From a virus, in IMG/VR virus record IMGVR_UViG_3300031787_000851, positions 1 through 23,586 of that record: DNA of 23,586 nt. One strand, 5' to 3'. This document shows positions 19,512 through 23,586 of the stretch, piece by piece (within the stretch, counting starts at the first letter, position 1; each line of letters opens with the position of its first letter). The translations under genes and the position numbers were made by a program. The notes under the pieces were generated by a model. That model was not told where the DNA came from. It made no database searches and saw only the letters and a list, made by a program, of their open reading frames with translations.

Positions 19512-19677
19512 TGCTCTCACATACGCCCGTTAGGCCCGGCGGCGGCTCAGATACGCCCGTTGACCCGGCGGCGGCTTCTACGTCGTCACGACGTTGAACT
19601 GTGAACCAAATGCCCCTAACAGGCAGTCGGTCTTGCGCGGTCCCCAAGAGAAAAGCGCGGTATCCGGTAAGTTTCAC
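19492..19677 (-). CDS. 61-residue protein carrying a 10-residue duplication
   Basis: The GTG start at 19677 overlaps the TGA of the preceding gene by 4 bases (GTGA). The product begins MKLTGYRAFLLGTAQDRLPV and includes RGIWFTVQRRDDV. It then carries two 10-residue units (EAAAGSTGVS and EPPPGLTGVC, residues 34-53) before a short tail. The stop lies 20 bases inside the scaffold gene. The same frame stays open upstream to 19896, but there the other frame encodes the 56-residue protein. No family is recognised. The overlaps and sensible composition support a real gene. Confidence 0.5.
   Translation of the reverse strand: MKLTGYRAFLLGTAQDRLPVRGIWFTVQRRDDVEAAAGSTGVSEPPPGLTGVCESNGTDTA
19519..19578 (-). 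repeat. Two-copy 30-bp tandem duplication with a compensated frame slip
   Basis: The two 30-bp copies share GCCGCCGCCGGG and AACGGGCGTAT. One copy has lost one base in the first part and gained one base in the middle, so the frame is restored. Between the slips the reading changes from Ala-Ala-Ala-Gly to Pro-Pro-Pro-Gly. The duplication lies within the 61-residue gene, just before the scaffold start. Confidence 0.75.
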
Positions 19678-19844
19678 TTGACCCAACCCTTGCCATCGCG
19701 CCGCCAGCCATTGGCTTCGGCTTTCGTGGCAATCCTGGCCTTGATCTCGTCGCCATAGCGCGCCCAAATGGCGGCACGGTCGGCCTCGCTCATTCGGCCC
19801 TGCATCAGCGCCCAAATGTCGGCCAGCATGGTTTCGCGGTCCAT
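19674..19844 (-). CDS. 56-residue helical protein between portal and scaffold
   Basis: This short gene starts at the ATG at 19844, which overlaps the TGA of the preceding 51-residue gene by one base (TGATG). AGGTGG lies about 9 bases upstream. The product is charged and helical: MDRETMLADIWALMQGRMSE, then a segment with IWARYGDEIKARIATKAEA, ending NGWRRDGKGWVK. Its composition is clearly more protein-like than the overlapping longer frame. It has no membrane segment. The domain is unknown; the context suggests a small head-assembly or regulatory factor. Confidence 0.72.
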   Translation of the reverse strand: MDRETMLADIWALMQGRMSEADRAAIWARYGDEIKARIATKAEANGWRRDGKGWVK

Positions 19845-19999
19845 CAATCTGCCACCTGCTCAATCGCAATGCGAATGGCACTAAACGAGCCGTCAAACTC
19901 GCGCACCAGGATGGCTAATGCCTTCCCGTCCTCAATAATCTCAGCCTCGTAAAAGCGCGGCCAGCTCTCGACCGCCGTTAATGCGTCAGGCTGGGGCAT
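19844..19999 (-). CDS. 51-residue protein overlapping the portal end
   Basis: The ATG at 19999 lies 14 bases inside the portal gene. The product is MPQPDALTAVESWPRFYEAE at the front, then two strand-like segments (ALAILVREFDG and SAIRIAIEQV), and ends in VAD. Alternating hydrophobic residues suggest a small beta or alpha-beta fold. No strong Shine-Dalgarno is visible, so coupling to portal translation is likely. It joins the next small gene by TGATG. No family is recognised. Confidence 0.65.
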   Translation of the reverse strand: MPQPDALTAVESWPRFYEAEIIEDGKALAILVREFDGSFSAIRIAIEQVAD

Positions 20000-21848
20000 T
20001 GACCGACTGCATACCGGCTTGCATCGCGTTCAGGGCAACGCCGGCCTGTGTCTCTTCGGCCTTGGCGTAGTTAAGGACCGTCTTGCTCTGGGTTTCCTCA
20101 ACCTGCGCCTGCGCACCGGCCATCGCCAATTCCTGCTGCTGCATCATCGCCGGGTCAGGCGGTTGGCGCAGGGCTTCGAGCGCCTTTTCCTTGTCCTTGA
20201 AGGCCGAGTTGGCAAGCAAGGCTTCCCACAGGATCGGCTGAAGGTTCGGCGGCGCGCCGGGCAGCATCTTTGCCACAACGTCAAACTGCTCAGCCTGGAT
20301 CGTCGGGGTGTCAACGCCCTCATCGACTACAATGTCAACGTCTAGCTCGGTTACGCTGTTTTCATAAGCCACCGGCATTTGCGACCGGGGATCAGCCTTC
20401 AGCGCCTGAAGCTGGGCAAGCATCTGTGCGGCCTGCGGGTCGCCCTGCTGTGCGGCCTGCATCATCTGCGGCATGGTTTCTTCGGTCACACCCATCTGCT
20501 TGGCAGCGGCTTCCAGCATGGTCACAGGTCGGTTAAGCCCGACGAACCGGACGTTCATCTCGTTGTCGGTAACGCGGATCCAGCGTTCTTCTTTCCAGAA
20601 CTGGCGAATGCGGCACCACACCGAACGATAGACCATCAGCGACAAGCGGCGGATTGCGTCCAGATAGTCAGCGGCTTCCGTCATGCCGCCCATCTGCTGC
20701 AACGCGATAGCCTTGCCTGACTGCCCGCCAGTGTCCTTGCCCGCCATTGCGCTATTGACGCCAGTGCGGTGGATATGATCGCGGGCGTCAACCATCAGGT
20801 TGAGATTGCCCATCAGCATGTCGGACGTTTGCAGAATTTCTACGTCGCCAGCCTCGCCGATGAATACACCATCAGGCTTAGCAAGCTCCTTGCGCACATC
20901 ATCGGCGTTCTGCGCCACGTTAGGCGATACGCGAACCTGCCGGGTATTGACCGTATGCAGCGACTTCGACCGGCGCTTGTTGATCTCATCTTGCGGGCTA
21001 ATCATAGCCTGCACTTCGCCGTAGCGGTTGTTATCGCGGTCAACGTAAAGCGAGATTGCCTTGATCGGGCATTCAGGCTGGTCGTCGTCGCCAAGGTAAG
21101 GCGAAGGCTGCGGCTCGACTACAAAGCCCGCCTTGGTGAAGATGCAATACTTCCAGCCCTCAGCGTCCCGGTAGTAATGCTCGCAAACCCGGACGCGGCG
21201 GCGCTTGTGGTCGGCCCACATGTTCCACTTAGGCTTGTCGTCATAAGTCTCAGACCCTTGAGCCTGCCGCCAGGTATCGGTCAGCGCGTCCTTGCCCTCA
21301 GGATAAGCCGCGATGGCGTCGTCAAGGTCCATCCAAACGACAATGCCCTTGAACTTGGCGTCCTCGAAGTCGTCCTCGGCGCTGTGCGGGTCGTAATAGA
21401 AGCGATCCCAGGCGATGCGGCGAATGTCCGGATCAAAGCCGCTGCGGGTCTGCTTTACCCCGATGAACGCAATGCCCGTTCCCTGAATGGCAATGTTCTT
21501 TGCCGCCTTGGAACGAACGTCGTCCCAATTGCTATCATCGCAGACAAAGCGGATTGCATCGGTTGCAGCGCGTGCGGAGTCCTCGTCCTGCGGATTGCGC
21601 GGGAATGCCTTCGGGTCTTTGCGGGTCTGCTTTTCCAGCCCCAGCATCGTTTTGACCTTGGGCTTGATCTCATTGAACACAACGGCAGGTTGGCCGCGCT
21701 TCTTGAGCGTAGCCTCTTCCTCTGCGGTTAGCTGCTTGTCGTCGAAGTAATCCTGGCAGCGTTCCGCATTACGGCGCGCGTCAACGGTTGCATCCTCGGC
21801 AGCCTCAAACTCGCGGACGAGCTGCTCAAGGGTCACGCTGTCTTCCAT
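19986..21848 (-). CDS. P22-type portal protein
   Basis: This 620-residue protein forms the dodecameric ring at one head vertex, through which DNA enters and leaves and onto which gp4 and the tail assemble. The N-terminal region has helices with DARRNAERCQDYFDD (23-37), then RGQPAVVFNEIKPKVKTMLG (51-70) and LEKQTRKDPKAFPRNPQDED, which I recognise from P22-type portals. IQGTGIAFIGV (121-131) and the wing and stem regions follow. The last 58 residues are Gln/Ala/Met-rich helix, fitting the portal barrel. The gene overlaps the large terminase gene by 16 bases, and AAGGAGG lies 10 bases upstream of its ATG. Family assignment agrees with the gp4-like and gp10-like proteins downstream. Confidence 0.93.
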   Translation of the reverse strand: MEDSVTLEQLVREFEAAEDATVDARRNAERCQDYFDDKQLTAEEEATLKKRGQPAVVFNEIKPKVKTMLGLEKQTRKDPKAFPRNPQDEDSARAATDAIRFVCDDSNWDDVRSKAAKNIAIQGTGIAFIGVKQTRSGFDPDIRRIAWDRFYYDPHSAEDDFEDAKFKGIVVWMDLDDAIAAYPEGKDALTDTWRQAQGSETYDDKPKWNMWADHKRRRVRVCEHYYRDAEGWKYCIFTKAGFVVEPQPSPYLGDDDQPECPIKAISLYVDRDNNRYGEVQAMISPQDEINKRRSKSLHTVNTRQVRVSPNVAQNADDVRKELAKPDGVFIGEAGDVEILQTSDMLMGNLNLMVDARDHIHRTGVNSAMAGKDTGGQSGKAIALQQMGGMTEAADYLDAIRRLSLMVYRSVWCRIRQFWKEERWIRVTDNEMNVRFVGLNRPVTMLEAAAKQMGVTEETMPQMMQAAQQGDPQAAQMLAQLQALKADPRSQMPVAYENSVTELDVDIVVDEGVDTPTIQAEQFDVVAKMLPGAPPNLQPILWEALLANSAFKDKEKALEALRQPPDPAMMQQQELAMAGAQAQVEETQSKTVLNYAKAEETQAGVALNAMQAGMQSVNAPA

Positions 21849-23095
21849 GAAGCGCCTTCCTCCTTACCCTTGAATGCCCGATCCCACCGATCACGCGGCG
21901 GGCCTGACTGTTGTTGCCGTGGTTTGTATCCGGTGCGGCGCAGTTCCTCTAAGGCGTAGCGCAGCGCATCAATCGTGTGATTGTTCTTGTCTTCCAGAAC
22001 GGGGAGAATGTCGCCCGTGTGGTCGTCAACCTTGTAAGCGTAGAGCGTCAGTTCCTCCGCCACCTTCTTGCAGCGGGGATGCACGATAATGTCGAACGAG
22101 CGCAGAAACTCTATCCCGTCTTCAATTGAGCCGGGGCCTTTGACCGCCTGTGTTATCCTGAAGCCTTGCCGCTTCATGTAGCTGACCGTCTCAGGTCTGG
22201 CGCTATCAGCCCGGATTAGCCACTTGCGGCTTCCAGGGATGGTGTCAAACAGCGCCGGGGTCTTGTCGATCTCGCAACCGACTTGCCAGGCCTCGGCATC
22301 TACAAACAGCTTGCGGCCTTCAACGTGGCAGCGCACCAATACAGTCGGATCGACCGCAAAGCCCCAGTCTGCCCCGAACCTGTGAACCGCATCGGCAGGC
22401 GGATCGAATGCCTCGATCTTCCAGTTACGAAACACCCGCGCTTCGCTGTTCAGGCTGTAATGGCCTTCCCAAACGTGCAGGAACTTGTCGGGATCGCGCT
22501 TGCGGTCGTCCTCTAGGTCAGCCCTTAGCTCGGCAGGCAGGAACGGGTTGTCGTTCCAGTTGACCTCGATCACTACGCTGTCTTGCGGCGGGTTCTCGCC
22601 CCTTAGCAATACGTCAACCGGATCGGTCGGCTTGGCAGGGTTCCAGCTAAACCATAGTTCCGAACCGGGCTTGCGAATGGTCGGGCGCAACAGGTCTAGA
22701 CTGCGCTGCGATAGGCTCTGCGCTTCCTCAACCCAGGCAACGTCAAAACCCTCTAGCGACTTGATGCTGTCCGCCGTGTGGTTTTGCATCCCCTGGAACA
22801 TGATTAGACCGCCACCGGGCGTTCTGATCTCTGCTTCCAGTATCTCGAACTGGTCTTGAACGCCTAGCTTGCGTATCTTGTCCTCAACCAGAAGCTTCAC
22901 GCTGTTCTTTAGCGACTTCTGAACCTCACGAACGCAGGCAGCGCGAAGGCCGGGTTGCAGGATTGCCTTCTCAACTAATAGCTCGGCAAAGAAGTGGCTC
23001 TTGCCGCTACCTCTTCCGCCATGTGCGCCCTTGTAGCGAGCTGGTCCTAGTAACGGGACAAACTTACGCGGCGTCGGGATTTGCAGGATCGACAA
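21833..23095 (-). CDS. Large terminase (packaging ATPase and nuclease)
   Basis: This 420-residue motor protein pumps DNA into the procapsid and cuts it to length. Walker A is GGRGSGKS (26-33), Walker B FDVAWVEEA (117-125, with E123/E124), and the coupling motif SWNP (150-153). The RNase H-like nuclease has D243 (GADWGF), D297 (RADSARPE) and D376 (NHTIDALRYALEE). The layout fits the Terminase_3/PBSX-type family. No ATG lies at the front; the TTG at 23095, after GGCGGA, begins MSILQIPTPRKF. It overlaps the small terminase by 32 bases and the portal by 16. Packaging strategy (headful or cos) cannot be read from this. Confidence 0.96.
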   Translation of the reverse strand: MSILQIPTPRKFVPLLGPARYKGAHGGRGSGKSHFFAELLVEKAILQPGLRAACVREVQKSLKNSVKLLVEDKIRKLGVQDQFEILEAEIRTPGGGLIMFQGMQNHTADSIKSLEGFDVAWVEEAQSLSQRSLDLLRPTIRKPGSELWFSWNPAKPTDPVDVLLRGENPPQDSVVIEVNWNDNPFLPAELRADLEDDRKRDPDKFLHVWEGHYSLNSEARVFRNWKIEAFDPPADAVHRFGADWGFAVDPTVLVRCHVEGRKLFVDAEAWQVGCEIDKTPALFDTIPGSRKWLIRADSARPETVSYMKRQGFRITQAVKGPGSIEDGIEFLRSFDIIVHPRCKKVAEELTLYAYKVDDHTGDILPVLEDKNNHTIDALRYALEELRRTGYKPRQQQSGPPRDRWDRAFKGKEEGASWKTA

Positions 23096-23471
23096 TGGTC
23101 CGCCTAATCTCGGTGGTCTTGTTGTCGGTCTGGATCGGCCCGCCGTCCTTGCCGGTCAGTTCCGTTCCCTTCACTTCGCGCCAGTCACGCGGGAAACGAG
23201 CGGCCATCGAACGCGACCAAATCGGCGCGCTGATGTTGTTCTCAATCATGCCAATGCGGCCCGCGCGTTCCCACCAAGCCTGTGAGCATTGCATCGCGTG
23301 TGTAAAGGCTTCCAGAAATTCCGGGTGGGCCTCGGTCCAATTGGTTTCCAGGGTATTGCGCGAAACGCCAATCTCTGCCGCCATCTCGACAACGGAAAAG
23401 CCTTCTTTCCCCATGCGGATTACGTCATCGCAATACTTGGGATCATACAACGAAGGGCGACCAGCAGGCAT
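23064..23471 (-). CDS. Small terminase (DNA recognition)
   Basis: I chose the ATG at 23471 because GGAAAGGA lies about 8 bases upstream; a GTG at 23504 would add 11 residues without a good site. The 135-residue product begins MPAGRPSLYDPKYCDDVI. It has a helix-turn-helix-like region (FSVVEMAAEIGVSRNTLETN, about 25-44), then a helical WWERAGRIGM segment likely used for oligomer formation, and a flexible C-terminus. Such proteins recognise the phage packaging site and pass DNA to the large terminase encoded directly downstream. It is the first complete gene of the block at the right edge. Confidence 0.9.
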   Translation of the reverse strand: MPAGRPSLYDPKYCDDVIRMGKEGFSVVEMAAEIGVSRNTLETNWTEAHPEFLEAFTHAMQCSQAWWERAGRIGMIENNISAPIWSRSMAARFPRDWREVKGTELTGKDGGPIQTDNKTTEIRRTIVDPANPDAA

Positions 23472-23586
23472 TTGGTCGGTCCTTTCCAAATTAACCCCGA
23501 TCACACGCGCGCCTACCCGAATGCGTCTCGGTTCCGACGCTTGCTCATTGCAGAGGGTGGGGTGTGACCGGGGACCGGCTGCGAGG

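Noticed and set aside
19678-19896. Upstream extension of the 61-residue frame (134 residues)
   Set aside because: Over this stretch another frame encodes the 56-residue protein with much better composition and coupling.
20769-21731. 320-residue open frame on the plus strand
   Set aside because: It is antisense to the portal gene; the portal frame has conserved motifs and a strong Shine-Dalgarno.
23513-23586. Possible 3' end of a gene entering at the right edge
   Set aside because: A short open frame ends in TAG at 23513, but only 23 codons are visible and no family can be recognised.

Overview
This window is the late (morphogenesis and lysis) region of a short-tailed, P22-like podovirus or prophage. 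Nearly every gene is on the minus strand, so the transcriptional order runs from the right edge to the left. No host gene is recognisable. The DNA is GC-rich (about 60% by eye). The protein families and two GTTC-N7-GTTC elements, the LexA (SOS) box type known from Alphaproteobacteria, suggest an alphaproteobacterial host, perhaps a sphingomonad. The host assignment is inference.

Packaging and head (about 23.5-16.8 kb): small terminase, large terminase (Walker A/B ATPase plus three-acid nuclease), P22-type portal, three very short genes joined by stop/start overlaps, a scaffold-like protein with a coiled coil, and an N4-gp56-family major capsid protein. A strong intrinsic terminator follows the capsid gene. 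After it come a beta-rich virion protein candidate and a 64-residue protein.

Accessory virion module (about 16.8-12.2 kb): a 537-residue parallel beta-helix protein, a small tail-fibre-like protein, a 283-residue beta-rich protein, a free-standing HNH endonuclease, a 116-residue protein, and a 301-residue protein made of about twelve 20-residue Gly/Ser/Thr repeats.

Neck, tail and ejection (about 12.2-2.7 kb): a P22 gp4-like protein fused to an N-terminal Ig-like domain, a P22 gp10-like protein, an Ala-rich coiled-coil protein in the position of the tail needle, a GNAT acetyltransferase, two ejection-type proteins, a 66-residue M15-type murein peptidase, an 809-residue ejection protein, a second terminator, and a tailspike. 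A small membrane-protein reading frame on the plus strand lies next to this second terminator; it is the only plus-strand gene candidate.

Lysis region (about 2.7-0.34 kb): a coiled-coil/one-TM protein of XhlA-like shape, a DEDD-type exonuclease with a zinc ribbon, two or three very small genes, a GH24 lysozyme (E-C-T type), an 80-residue protein, and a two-TM holin candidate. Most genes overlap by 1-4 bases (TGATG, TAATG, ATGA), so translational coupling is likely.

Left edge (1-348): two LexA-type boxes in opposite orientation and a perfect 12-bp palindrome lie just past the last lysis gene. Left of them is an 81-codon leftward frame that looks protein-like but has no normal start codon; it also contains a long inverted repeat. 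This is the least explained part of the window. All calls come from reading the sequence; no database search was done.
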